From assembly GCA_964568355.1 (NCBI GenBank), contig CAZMRK010000349.1:1-19106 (forward strand): a DNA stretch of 19,106 nucleotides, written 5' to 3'. The position numbers and the translations under genes are program-made. Of the stretch, positions 1 through 9,300 are shown piece after piece. Every line of letters starts with the position of its first letter. Position 1 is the first letter of the stretch. The notes beneath the pieces were generated by a model. It was not told the origin of the DNA, searched no databases, and was given only the letters and a program-made list of their open reading frames with translations. This DNA is from JAJPJX01 sp964568355 (GTDB lineage: Bacteria > Acidobacteriota > Terriglobia > Bryobacterales > Bryobacteraceae).

Positions 1-270
1 CTGAAGCTCTCCGACATCGACCTGATCGAACTGAACGAAGCCTTCGGCTGCCAGGCCCTGGCGGTGATTCGCCAGGCCGGCCTCGATCCGGAAAAAGTGA
101 ATGTCAACGGCGGTGCGATTGCTCTGGGGCATCCGCTCGGATGTACAGGCGCGAAGCTGACCGCGACCATCCTGCGCGAGATGGAGCGCCGGCAGGCGCG
201 CTACGGCCTGGTCACCATGTGCGTGGGCGGCGGTCAGGGCGCCGCCGGGATTTTTGAACGGATGTCGTAG
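1..270 (+). CDS. Thiolase (acetyl-CoA acyltransferase), C-terminal part; 5' end outside the window
   Basis: The open frame enters from the left edge in frame 1 and ends at TAG 268-270. It encodes the last 89 residues of a thiolase. Family hallmarks are visible in order: NEAF near the start, GGAIALGHPLGCTGA in the middle (holding the active-site His), and CVGGGQG near the end (holding the Cys that acts as general base). Thiolases cleave 3-ketoacyl-CoA with CoA, or condense acetyl-CoA in the reverse direction. The nucleophilic Cys lies in the missing N-terminal half. The acyl-CoA dehydrogenase starts 9 bp downstream on the same strand, so this is very likely a FadA-type beta-oxidation thiolase in one transcript with it. 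The family is certain; degradative versus biosynthetic role is inferred from the neighbour. Confidence 0.93.
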   Translation: MKLSDIDLIELNEAFGCQALAVIRQAGLDPEKVNVNGGAIALGHPLGCTGAKLTATILREMERRQARYGLVTMCVGGGQGAAGIFERMS

Positions 271-279
271 GAGAACCCG

Positions 280-2055
280 ATGGCCACCGCAGCAGCAACC
301 AGCCTGCCTAGAACCAGGGGCGGGGCGTTCCTGATCGAACCGCGCCAGCCGCACGAGATCTTCACGCCGGAGGATCTGACCGGGGAGCACCAGGCCATCG
401 CGCGCACCGCCGACGAATTCTGGAACCGCGAAGTAGCGCCGCGCCTGGAGGCAATCCAGCACCAGGAGCCGGACGCGGCGATGACGGCGCTGCGCAAAGC
501 CGCTGAATTGGGACTCACGGCGATCACGGTTCCGGAACAGTATGGCGGGATGGAGATGGATCTTGCCTCGGCCATGGTAGTGGCCGAGCATATGGCCCGC
601 GACGGATCGTTTTCCGGCTGGTACGGCGCGCACACCGGCATCGGTACCTTGCCGATCCTGTACTTCGGCACAGAAGAGCAGAAGCGGCGCTATCTGCCGC
701 GACTGGCCCGCCTCGAACTGCTGGCAGCCTATGCTTTGACCGAGCCGCACGCCGGTTCCGACGCCCTGGCCGCGCGGACGCGCGCTGATCTCAATGCCGA
801 GGGCACCCATTACATCCTCAACGGACAGAAGATGTGGATCACCAACGGAGGGCATGCGGATCTGTTCACCGTGTTTGCCAAAGTGGGCGGAGAACAGTTC
901 ACTGCTTTCCTGGTGGAGCGGGCGTTTCCCGGCGTTTCGAGCGGCGCCGAGGAAAAGAAAATGGGGATCAAAGGCAGCTCGACAACGGCGGTGTATTTCG
1001 ACCACGTGGCGGTCCCCGTAGGCAACGTGCTGGGAGAGATCGGCCGCGGCCACACGATTGCGTTCAATATTCTCAACATCGGAAGGCTGAAACTGGGGCC
1101 TTTTGCCGTGGGCGGCTCCAAGCATGTGCTGGCCTTGTGTCTGAAGTATGCGCGGGAGCGCAAGGCCTTCGGCAGCGCAATTTCGGAGTTCGGCATGATC
1201 CGCCACAAGCTGGCCGAGATGGCGATCCGCACCTATGCCGCCGAGTCGATCACCTGCCGCACCGTTGGCCTGATCCAGGCCCTGCTGGAGGGTTTCTCCT
1301 GGGAGCAGCCCGACGCTTCCCAGACCATGCTGAGAGCGGTGGAGGAGTTTGCTCCCGAGTGTTCCATGGTCAAAGTCTATGCCTCCGAGGTATTGGATTA
1401 CGTGGTGGACGAAGGCGTGCAGATCCACGGCGGCTATGGATATCACATGGACTATGCGGTGGAGCGCGCCTATCGCGACTCGCGCATCAACCGGATCTTC
1501 GAAGGCACCAATGAGATCAACCGCCTGCTCACCACCGGCATGCTGCTCAAGCGTGCCGCACGCGGCCGGCTTGGCCTGGTGGCGGCGGCACAGCAGGTGA
1601 TGGCCGAGATCACCGTTCCCAGCGCGGCCGATGCGGCGATGACCGAAGAGGACCGCCTGGTCAGCCATGCCAAGAAAGTCGCGCTGCTGCTGATGGGCGC
1701 CGCCTTCGAGCACTACCAGATGGAGTTGGACAAGCAGCAGGAGATCATGGCCGGGATCACCGACGTTGTGATGGACGCCTATGCAATGGAGTCGGTGCGT
1801 TTGCGGACCGCGCGCCTGGCCGCGGCCGGCAAGGGTGCCCATGCCACCGAGATGTGCGCTGTGTTTCTGCGCGACTCGATGACGCATATCGAACTGGCCG
1901 CGCGCACGGTTCTGGCCGGATGCGCGCAAGGCGATACGCTGCGCATGTATCTGGCCGTGCTGCGGCGATTCACGAAATATGAGCCGGTCGATACGATCGC
2001 TTTGCGCCGAAGGATCGCGGGCCGGCTGCTCGATGCCGGCCGGTATCTGGTCTGA
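280..2055 (+). CDS. Acyl-CoA dehydrogenase, long-chain/VLCAD-like size class
   Basis: This FAD enzyme oxidises acyl-CoA to trans-2-enoyl-CoA, the first step of beta-oxidation. At 591 residues it is about 200 longer than the classic ~380-residue short- and medium-chain enzymes. It has the VLCAD-like layout of dehydrogenase core plus C-terminal helical extension (from about residue 430). Visible motifs are TEPHAGSDA (154-162), WITN (186-189), an arginine-rich ARERKAFG segment, QIHGGYGY, and IFEGTNEI with the probable catalytic Glu at 408. An AGGAG ribosome-binding site sits 6-7 bp upstream of ATG 280. It follows the thiolase with a 9-bp gap, implying co-transcription. It converges on the - strand MgtC-like gene, with only 28 bp between the stops and no clear terminator. 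Chain-length preference is inferred from size only. Confidence 0.95.
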   Translation: MATAAATSLPRTRGGAFLIEPRQPHEIFTPEDLTGEHQAIARTADEFWNREVAPRLEAIQHQEPDAAMTALRKAAELGLTAITVPEQYGGMEMDLASAMVVAEHMARDGSFSGWYGAHTGIGTLPILYFGTEEQKRRYLPRLARLELLAAYALTEPHAGSDALAARTRADLNAEGTHYILNGQKMWITNGGHADLFTVFAKVGGEQFTAFLVERAFPGVSSGAEEKKMGIKGSSTTAVYFDHVAVPVGNVLGEIGRGHTIAFNILNIGRLKLGPFAVGGSKHVLALCLKYARERKAFGSAISEFGMIRHKLAEMAIRTYAAESITCRTVGLIQALLEGFSWEQPDASQTMLRAVEEFAPECSMVKVYASEVLDYVVDEGVQIHGGYGYHMDYAVERAYRDSRINRIFEGTNEINRLLTTGMLLKRAARGRLGLVAAAQQVMAEITVPSAADAAMTEEDRLVSHAKKVALLLMGAAFEHYQMELDKQQEIMAGITDVVMDAYAMESVRLRTARLAAAGKGAHATEMCAVFLRDSMTHIELAARTVLAGCAQGDTLRMYLAVLRRFTKYEPVDTIALRRRIAGRLLDAGRYLV

Positions 2056-2083
2056 ATGGTATCGGCTGAAGCGCTTGCGCCAC

Positions 2084-3331
2084 TCACCTGGCGAGGAACA
2101 GAGCGATACCCAGAACGGACAGCCCGATGCCGGTCGTGACGGCGGAGAGCAAGATCAGCCGCCGGAAGGACTTGCGCCCCTGCGCGGTGCGATAGATGAT
2201 CGGCAGGTTGATGATCGCGCTGGCGATGGAAGTCAAGACCGTGGAAGCAGCCGCCGCCTGCGCGGAGATCTGGTGATGGGCCGCCAGACTGCCGGTAGCG
2301 GCGGTCGCACTGGCGCTGCTCACAAAGCCGCCCAGGAAACTGACGAGGAGACTGCCCACCTCGCCCAAGGCGCGCTGCCCCAGAATGCTCAAGGCCTGGA
2401 TCGCTACGAAGAATAGTCCAAAGCTGGTGATCTTGCGAATCGAAATCGGAGAAGAGATTCGGGCAGGCAGGCCCGGCGCCTGATCCCGCTTGCGGCGGAA
2501 CACGAAACTGGCGGTGAACACGCACATGGCAGCAATCGGCCATAGGGCCAGAAAACCGGCGGCCGGGCTGAAGAGAGTCACCAGCGCCAGGTTGCGCACA
2601 AACATGGCCAGCACGGTGATCAGGGTTACGCTCACCAGCGTGACGTCCGGACCGGATCCCTCGCCTTCAATCGAGCTCGACAGTTCGGCGACTGCGGCCG
2701 TACTGTTCACCAGGCCGCCGAACACGGCGGTGTAGTAGAGCCCGCGAGTGCTGTAAATGCGCAGCAACACATAATTGCTGAATCCGAGACCGGCAATCAG
2801 GATGACGGTCAGCCACGCCTCCTGGGGGTTGAGAAGCCGCCAGGGGTCCACCGGCCGGTCCGGCAATACGGGGTAGATGACGAAACCGATGAGGACCAAC
2901 AGGACCGCTCCGCGCAGTTCCTGGGCGGTGACGCCTCCGGCAAAGCGGGTCAATTGCGGTTTGAGCGCCAGCAAAAGGGTCATCAGCACGGCAGCAGCGG
3001 TGGGGGTAAAGACGTGTCCTTCGCCGACGAGCACACCCAACGTGAAGACGACGATCAACGCAACCGACGTCGTGGTTTCGAGCTCGCGGTGCAAAAGGAG
3101 GTTTCCGACGTTCATCATCGTAACGACCGCAACAACCGCGGCCATCCCGATCCAGGCGAATACCTGCGATTCGAGCATGCAGAGCATTCCCAGCAGGCTG
3201 ACGATGGCGAACGTGCGCACCCCCAGGTCCTTGCGGGACCATTCGCGCTCGAAGCCAACCAGCAGGCCGATTCCGAGGGATACGATCAGCTTGGTGGCTA
3301 TTTCGGAGGGAACAAATCGCACGATGGTCAT
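2084..3331 (-). CDS. MgtC/SapB-DUF4010 family integral membrane protein
   Basis: The 415-residue protein is strongly hydrophobic, with roughly a dozen membrane segments. The N-terminus carries the MgtC-like signature: LIVSLGIGLLVGFEREW followed by a charged turn and GVRTFAIVSLLGML (about residues 14-50). The remainder matches the long C-terminal membrane domain known as DUF4010, including a segment rich in small residues, FLGGFVSSASATAAT. MgtC relatives have been linked to Mg2+ limitation and to modulation of F-type ATPase. The role of the DUF4010 fusion form is not established, so transport or ion homeostasis is only a guess. No strong ribosome-binding site is visible before ATG 3331. The 205 bp upstream, to the end of the SDR pseudogene, hold a short dyad (GCGCA/TGCGC near 3498-3511) and nothing else I recognise. 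Confidence 0.85.
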   Translation of the reverse strand: MTIVRFVPSEIATKLIVSLGIGLLVGFEREWSRKDLGVRTFAIVSLLGMLCMLESQVFAWIGMAAVVAVVTMMNVGNLLLHRELETTTSVALIVVFTLGVLVGEGHVFTPTAAAVLMTLLLALKPQLTRFAGGVTAQELRGAVLLVLIGFVIYPVLPDRPVDPWRLLNPQEAWLTVILIAGLGFSNYVLLRIYSTRGLYYTAVFGGLVNSTAAVAELSSSIEGEGSGPDVTLVSVTLITVLAMFVRNLALVTLFSPAAGFLALWPIAAMCVFTASFVFRRKRDQAPGLPARISSPISIRKITSFGLFFVAIQALSILGQRALGEVGSLLVSFLGGFVSSASATAATGSLAAHHQISAQAAAASTVLTSIASAIINLPIIYRTAQGRKSFRRLILLSAVTTGIGLSVLGIALFLAR

Positions 3332-3536
3332 GTCGGGACGGACCGGCTCCGATAGGGACTACGTGACGGCCTACGCAGTAGCACAGCAGGTCCCACACCA
3401 GGCGTCATCAAAATCGCTACCGAGTACCGAACGCGCCGCATGAAGGTCTCCTGCCGGTGCCAATCTATGTCCGGAATTATACCGCCCCCCTTTTATTGCG
3501 CACACATGCGCGGCAAGACGGCTTTGCACCCCGCCG

Positions 3537-4028
3537 TCAGATCACGAAACCGCCACTGACATTGATGCTTTGCCCGGTAATGAACCGGGCGTCATCGGAG
3601 CACAGGAACGCCACTACGTCCGCGACGTCCTCCGGTGTGGAAAGCCTGCCCAGGGGGTGGCGTGCCAGGCCGCGTTCGAATGTCACGCGGTCGGAGAAAT
3701 GATCCGCCGTCATATCGGTGGTGACATAGCCGGGCGCTACCGCATTGACCAGGATTTTCCGCGGGGCCAGTTCCATAGCCCAGTTTCGTGTCAGGGAGTC
3801 GATGCCCGCTTTCGTGGCTCCGTAAAGACTGCGGCCGGCGACCCCAGGTCGGCGTGAACCAGCTTGACCTCACCACCGATCGCAGCCGCCGCCTCTTCCG
3901 CCGCAGCCTGATGGCGGTGGTAGTGCAACAGGATCCGCGCACCTTGCGCCGCAAGCCGCAGGCAGATCGCCCGGCCGATGCCGCGGGATCCGCCGGTGAC
4001 CAGTGCCGTGGTTCCTTCCAGCGTTCAC
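3537..4028 (-). pseudogene. Short-chain dehydrogenase/reductase (SDR) remnant with central deletion and frameshifts
   Basis: Two SDR pieces are recognisable in different frames. The N-terminal piece, read from about 4021 down to 3830, gives LEGTTALVTGGSRGIGRA, the Rossmann nucleotide-binding loop TGGSRGIG, then EVKLVHADLG. The C-terminal piece, from about 3830 to the stop at 3537, gives AGRSLYGATKAG with the catalytic YxxxK, VNAVAPGYV, and a typical SDR end, TGQSINVSGGFVI. About 80 residues between them are missing, including the NNAG motif and the catalytic serine, and the join is out of frame. At the 5' end a GTG AAC at 4028 would supply a normal SDR start if one base were removed; in the actual frame a TGA precedes CTG 4021. 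A functional enzyme cannot be made. It lies 49 bp behind the TetR gene on the same strand and was probably its operon partner. Confidence 0.85.
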
Positions 4029-4077
4029 ATACGTCTTCATTAAAAGCCATTCGGCCTGCGTGCGTTCGGCATCGCGG

Positions 4078-4689
4078 TCATTGGCGCCCGGCCAACTTCA
4101 GACCACGTGTGAGCACGCCCGTAGCGAGCACCGCAAACTCCCGCAGTTCCTTTCGATTGCGGAGGCCAAGCTGGCCCCGCAAGGCGAGCTCGGCAATACC
4201 GTGCACCTGGGTCCAGGCGACACGCGCGAAGGCCGCCGTCCGGTGCGCGCTTGAGGACCGGCCCGGCTGGCAGGCAGCGACCAGGGCGACCAGTTCCGCG
4301 AAGCACCGCTCGGCAGCCACCTTCGCGGATGGGTGAAGGTCCGCGCTCACATCCACGGTGAACATGATCGAGAAATGCTCCGGCTGGTCCTGAGCGAACT
4401 CGACGTAGGCGACCCCGGCATTCTGCAAGCGATCCAAGGGATGCCGGCCTTTCGCCGCCGCGAAGCGGATGGCGGCAGTGAGGCGATCGAACCCATCCTC
4501 GGCAACCGCGGCGAGAAGATCGGCTTTATCGCGAAAGTGGCGGTACGGGGCTGCGTGCGAGACTCCAGCGCGGCGGGCCACCTCGCGCAGCGTGAGCTCA
4601 CGGCTACCTGTTTCCCGTATCAGGTCCAGGGATGCTTTCAGAAGGGCGCCGCGGAGATCACCGTGGTGATAAGGTTTGCGGTCGGGCAT
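4078..4689 (-). CDS. TetR/AcrR-family transcriptional regulator
   Basis: A 203-residue repressor-type protein. The N-terminus has the PYHHGDLR...LL lead-in followed by a TetR helix-turn-helix (about residues 28-52: LTLREVARRAGVSHAAPYRHFRDKADLL). The C-terminal half is helical and resembles the WHG-type ligand domain usually paired with this lead-in. It is divergent from the small membrane protein at 4803, and the decayed SDR lies just downstream. The shared promoter region carries two dyad repeats that are its likely operators. On its own strand, a TTTCCA-17-CATACT promoter ends 6 nt before the ATG, which suggests a leaderless transcript. The ligand is unknown. I am confident in the family and moderately confident that it controls itself and its divergent neighbour. 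Confidence 0.92.
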   Translation of the reverse strand: MPDRKPYHHGDLRGALLKASLDLIRETGSRELTLREVARRAGVSHAAPYRHFRDKADLLAAVAEDGFDRLTAAIRFAAAKGRHPLDRLQNAGVAYVEFAQDQPEHFSIMFTVDVSADLHPSAKVAAERCFAELVALVAACQPGRSSSAHRTAAFARVAWTQVHGIAELALRGQLGLRNRKELREFAVLATGVLTRGLKLAGRQ

Positions 4690-4701
4690 GCCATCAGTAT
4701 G
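4690..4701 (-). promoter_or_regulatory. -10 region of the TetR gene, apparently leaderless
   Basis: On the - strand CATACT (4701-4696) lies 17 nt downstream of TTTCCA (4724-4719) and exactly 6 nt upstream of the TetR ATG at 4689. Transcription would start at or next to the A of the start codon. No ribosome-binding site lies between them. The -35 hexamer sits inside the first dyad repeat, consistent with autorepression. Confidence 0.45.
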
Positions 4702-4707
4702 GCAAAA

Positions 4708-4729
4708 GATGTTGACAATGGAAACATCG
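4708..4729. promoter_or_regulatory. Candidate TetR operator, site 1
   Basis: A perfect 6-9-6 dyad, GATGTT / AACATC (4708-4713 and 4723-4728), contains the TTGACA -35 of the divergent gene. It is repeated nearly exactly at 4739-4760, with 20 of 22 bases identical. Location between a TetR gene and its divergent neighbour, together with dyad symmetry, makes it a likely repressor site. Direct binding is inference. Confidence 0.65.
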
Positions 4730-4741
4730 GCGGGCTAGGAT
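4712..4741 (+). promoter_or_regulatory. Sigma-70-type promoter of the small membrane protein
   Basis: TTGACA (4712-4717) and TAGGAT (4736-4741) are separated by 18 bp, giving a predicted start near 4748 and a leader of about 55 nt. The -35 lies wholly inside operator site 1, and the last three bases of the -10 overlap operator site 2. Bound repressor would therefore block both elements. Confidence 0.6.
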
Positions 4742-4760
4742 GTAGACAGTGGAAACATCG
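4739..4760. promoter_or_regulatory. Candidate TetR operator, site 2
   Basis: A near-copy of site 1 with arms GATGTA / AACATC (5 of 6 positions symmetric) and the same spacer length. The centres of the two sites are 31 bp apart, about three helical turns, so two dimers could bind the same face of the DNA. It overlaps the -10 and the predicted transcription start of the 4803 gene. Confidence 0.6.
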
Positions 4761-4802
4761 ACGCGCGCGAGGATACCGGCGCGGCCGTAAAAGGAGGGCA
4801 AA

Positions 4803-5222
4803 ATGGAGTTATCCAGCACCACGAAGATGCTGTCGGGAATCATCCTGGTTACCGTGCCAACCATCGAATTTGGAGGAACATTTCTCCTCCGCATGTTGAG
4901 AACGTCCGAACGCGGATACATGGACAACCCGATCCGGCAGAACCTGTTTCGGGCGGGTCATGCTCACGCGGGTGTGATTGTGATTCTGTCGCTGATCAGC
5001 CAGTTGTTCGCCGATGGATTGGCGCTGCCGGACGCGGTCAGCCTGATCGCGCGGCTGGGTGCTCCTTGCGCAGCGATCCTGATGCCGCTGGGGTTCTTTC
5101 TCTCGGTTGCTTCCCCTCAGGCCCAAAAGCCCAACAAGCTGATCAGCCTGGTCTACATAGGCGCACTGCTGCTGGCGGTGAGCATGCTCGTGCTCGGGAT
5201 TGCGCTCGTGCGCGCAGTATAA
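4803..5222 (+). CDS. Small four-helix membrane protein, function unknown
   Basis: A 139-residue protein with four hydrophobic stretches (about residues 8-26, 50-68, 79-102 and 113-136). A conserved-looking FRAGHAHAGV motif (about 49-58) holds two histidines just before the second helix and could bind a metal or haem; that is speculation. I do not recognise a named family. A strong AAAAGGAGGG ribosome-binding site ends 4 bases before ATG 4803. It is transcribed divergently from the TetR gene from an operator-flanked promoter, so it is probably the regulator's main intact target. Downstream, before the convergent amidase gene, there is a perfect GGCGAT/ATCGCC hairpin (about 5239-5257) without a U-tract. 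Confidence 0.8.
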   Translation: MELSSTTKMLSGIILVTVPTIEFGGTFLLRMLRTSERGYMDNPIRQNLFRAGHAHAGVIVILSLISQLFADGLALPDAVSLIARLGAPCAAILMPLGFFLSVASPQAQKPNKLISLVYIGALLLAVSMLVLGIALVRAV

Positions 5223-5317
5223 GTCGCAGGTGAAATAGGGCGATTCGGACTATCGCCGGGAAATGACGGGGATGTCCCGCGTCTTGCTCTGGGGAAAAAT
5301 GCCCGTGGTTCGTCGCT

Positions 5318-6229
5318 TCAATCCAATGCCCGATGGCGGTCCTTCATCATGAGGTCGACGCCCTGTTTCCACCAGGCGCCTAACAGATCGTTCAGGGGAC
5401 GCTCCAGCTTCCCGGGCTTCACCGACAGAGTGTCGGTCAGGATGTCCTCGCCAAAAAACGTGGCTTCTTTCACCACGTTACCGTCCGGACTCACGATGCG
5501 GCTCTGGCCATGGGAGCCCGAAAGATCTTTGGGCGAAGCCGGCGCGTTCGCCGCCACAATGAAAACACCGTTCTCGACCGCCCTCGCCATCAGTTGCGCA
5601 CGATAGGGCGCAAGCTTGGATTCCAGTTTCATGCCGGACTCGTGACTGATGTAGTAAATGATCCGCGCGCCTTGGATAGCAGGAAGGCGAACCAGCTCCG
5701 GGTAGCGCTCGTCATGGCAAATCATGACGGTCGAGGGGATGCCTTCCAGTTAGAAAAAGCTGACGTGATTGCCCGGAGTGAACCACTTTTCTCCCGCCAG
5801 GTGGATCTTGGCGTAGCGTTCCACCAGTTCACCGTGGGAATCCAGGACAACCGCGCTGTTGTAGATCCGGCCGTTCACCTTGTATACGCTTCCGACGATT
5901 GCGGCGATTCCATAGCGGCGGCACGTTTCGCGGAGGCGAGTTTCTGCCGCAGCTACTTCCCCCTGGCCGGCACTCCTGACTGCGCCCTCGTCGTATCCGG
6001 TCAGGGCGCATTCGGGAAACACGGCGACTTTGACATGATCGTCCGCCAACCGCGCCAATATCTCCGTCATCCGCTTCACGTTATCCGCCACGTGGAAGGA
6101 CGACCGGAACTGCACCGCCGCCACCTTTAGGGACGCAGCCTGGTTCTGCGCCGCCAGCGTCCTCGCACACAGCGCCGCGAGAACCTGGACCCGCACGAGC
6201 GATGAGATTCGTATCCTGCCTCGGTACAT
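5318..6229 (-). pseudogene. Exported carbon-nitrogen hydrolase (nitrilase superfamily) with one in-frame TAA
   Basis: Reading from ATG 6229 (AAGGGG ribosome-binding site just upstream) gives a signal-like N-terminus (about residues 1-28, ending LAAQNQ) and then a nitrilase-superfamily domain. All three catalytic residues are present in a single frame: Glu73 in FPECALTGY, Lys141 in YAKIHLAGE, and Cys171 in MICHDERYPE. A TAA at 5752-5750 (codon 160) interrupts the frame between Lys and Cys, in a loop reading GNHVSFF-stop-LEGIPST. Without it the protein would be 303 residues, a normal length, and there is no frameshift or other damage. The simplest explanation is a recent nonsense mutation or a sequencing error at one base. 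The family hydrolyses amides or nitriles; substrate is unknown. The TonB-dependent receptor-like gene lies 78 bp upstream on the same strand, so they may share a transcript. Confidence 0.85.
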
Positions 6230-6307
6230 CGATTTCCCCTTTTGTTGGATGCGATTCTGCCAGCATCCCGGTATTCGCATCCTCGAACTCTTCCGGCTGT
6301 CCCGTGT

Positions 6308-9300
6308 CTAGAAAAGGACCTTCAACGCCAACTGCCCGATTCTGGGATCAGCCGCACTGGTGATACTCCCGAAGGCGCCCGCATTTACCGCACTGCTGGG
6401 ATTGCCGAAATTCGCTCGATTCAAGATATTGAAGAACTCCCCTCTGAGTTGTATCCGAAAGCGCTCACGGAGAGGGAAGTTCTTAAAGAATCCCATATCC
6501 CACGTCACCAAGCCAGGCCCGATCAGAGAGTCTTTCCCCACATTTCCAAAGGTCCCTATCGCAGGGAGCACGAAAGAATTGCGATTCAAGAAATCCACGC
6601 ACGGAGCCTTGCTTCCGCATGCTCCGGGACCATACGGCGAGCCAAGAATCACAGCCCGATCCTGGCCGATGGCCGTTTGGGATTGGTCCTGGCCTGCTGT
6701 CACCGTGAACGGAAAACCTGTCTGAGCGCTTAGTAAGCCTGTCAACTCCCAATTTCCCAGGAACCCTCGCGTAATCCGGTTCAGGTTGGAAAGCTTCGGA
6801 AGCGGCCAGTCGTAGGAAATCACCATGCGCTGCGCGTGATTGAAATCAGAAAGGCCACGATCCATGTTTCTCCGGCCAGGCATCCAGAATGGAATCGTGG
6901 AGACCCCGCTCCCGATCACGCTTCCGTTGACAGGAGCCGTGTCGATCGATTTGGAAAAAGTATAGTTTGCCAGCAGCGTCACGCCGTTCAAAAAGCCAGC
7001 CTGATTAAACCGCTTCTCCACGCTGATCTGGGCCGAGTTATAGGAAGAGTTGACATCCATGCTCGTCTGGAAGATGGTTGAGTACCCGGGAAACATACGT
7101 CGCTGATCGGGAGACTGGGTGCTGCCTGGGACGTACACGGCAGGATTCAATTGGACCAGATCCCGGAGGTGCGACCCGTGCGAACCGACATAGGCCACGC
7201 GCAATAGCCAGCCCGGCACAATCTGGCGCTCAATCGCCAAGTTCCAATTGTATTCCAGCGGAGTTACCAGATTCCGGTGCGCACCGTCGACACTGGCCAC
7301 CGCCAGCGGAGTAGGAAAGGTCACATCGCGAGGCGGCGGCTGCGGCACCGGAAAAGGATTGGTGATGCCGAGGTACGGGTTGCTAAACGGCCCCTGCGGA
7401 TTCGTGATAATGATGGTGGGAGCAAACGGTGCGACGTTGCCATTGCCGACACCAGTGATCGTGTTGAGCATGGCGCCGCCGATGCGGCTGTCGTAAAACA
7501 ATCCTGCGCCTCCGCGCACAGCGGTCTTGCCATTGCCGAAGACGTCCCACGCGAATCCAAAGCGAGGCATCACATTGTTCATGTCGTTGGCCCATCCGAT
7601 CCGGGACGGGACGCCGGCATCGCCCCCGAACAATAGCCCAACAGGAGCGTTGGGGAATACCTCGGAATGAACACCCGCGTAGTAGTCAGCCGGCCGGAAA
7701 TAGTTGAAACGTCCCCGAATCTCCTTCCACGGAATGCCAGGCTCGTACCTGACGCCATAGTTCAGCGTCAGTCTTTTGGAAACGCGAAACGAGTCCTGCG
7801 CATAGAAACCGAGGAAGGTGTCGCGGAGATTTTCGGGCTGACCTGAGCCCTGGGTGAACGTGCGCATTTTGCCGAGGAGAAAGCTCGCCAGGGCAAGGTT
7901 CGTAACATCGGAAGTGAAAGTGAAGTTGCCATCCATGGCGACGTTGTTGACCAGGTCGAAACGGCTGCGGTCTATGCTGACGCCGAATTGGAAATTGTGA
8001 GACCCGTGGGTCCAGCTCAAGTCATCAGCCCAGGTAAAACCTTGGCGGACAAAAGCGGCAAACGGGGACTCCGAGAAGCTGAAAAAGCCCGAAACGCTCA
8101 GGCCCTGTACGGACTTAGGGGCCGCCTGAAAAATGTTCTGCACACCGAAATCCGCGACATTGGGCGAGCCAGGCGCCGGCCCGCGGGATGATTTCAGGCG
8201 CCAATAGGTGAAGCGGAAATCGTTGAGCACGTTGGAGCGGAACAGATGGGTTTCATGTAGAAGATAGTTCTGAGACGTGATTTCTGATCCGCTGGAAAGA
8301 GTCAGGATATTCTGGGGGTCAAAAACAGCCTGGTTCACAAAGTTGTTCCAGGTTGCTCGGAACGTGAGGCGGTCCTTGTCGCTGAAGGAGTGATCGAAGC
8401 GTTCCACGGTTTCGTCCAGATTCTGGACGATCGGAGTCTGCGAAAATACCTGTCCTGTCGCACCTGGCTTGGGCAGATACTTCTCGGTTCCCAGGGCAGC
8501 CGGATCAAGTTGGCTCACGGGAATGATATTGCCGGGGAACGGCCGGCCGGTTCCCGGGTCAATAATTTGAACCGACTTTCCGAGCGGGTTGTTCGGGTTA
8601 TTCGCATTGAGATATGCAGAAAAGTCACCGTTCAGATTATCCGGAGTGGGCACAAAAGCGCTGGTTGTCCCACCGATGTTTCTGAGCCGCGTCCCCTGAT
8701 ACCCGAAGAACCAGAACGTGCGGTCCCGGCCATTGTAAAGTTTCGGGAGGATCATCGGGCCTCCGAGCGTGAAGCCAAACTGATTTCGCTTCAATTGATC
8801 GCGCTGGCTCGCGAAGTAATTTCGGGCATTGAAAACCGCATTCCGGTTAAACTCGAACACGTCTCCATGAATCGAGTTGCTTCCGGACTTCGTGATGATG
8901 TTCACGACTCCGCCGGAGTTACTCCCGTACTGTGCCGCATAGTTGCTTGTCTCCACGCTGAACTCCTGGAGAGCGTCCGGCAGAGGAAAGGGCAAATTGA
9001 CAGAAAAGAACTCATCCATGAATGTGCCGCCATCCAACTGATAGCTCACCTGGTCTTCTTGCGCTCCGTTGGTGGAAACTGCAATCTGGCTGGGAAACTG
9101 CTTACTGACGCCCTGCAAGGAGCCGCCCCCGCCAGCGGGTGGCGGGGATGCGCCCGCCACCAGCAGCGACAGCTCTGCCGCGTTTCTGCCGTTCAGCGGA
9201 AGTTCGACCATTTGAGTCTGATTGATGACCTGACCTTGCGTACCGGTCGTGGTGTCAACCTGGGTCGCAGCCGCCTCGACGGTCACCGTCTGGGCCGCGT

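Noticed and set aside
834..1514. Open frame of 226 codons on the + strand
   Set aside because: It overlaps the acyl-CoA dehydrogenase in another frame and reads as Arg/Gly/Pro-rich shadow sequence.
3332..3536. Possible tRNA or small gene upstream of the MgtC-like gene
   Set aside because: Neither strand gives a cloverleaf or a credible ORF; only a short GCGCA/TGCGC dyad is visible.
5239..5257. GGCGAT/ATCGCC hairpin as a terminator between convergent genes
   Set aside because: The stem is perfect but short and has no U-tract on either strand, so I left it as a note.
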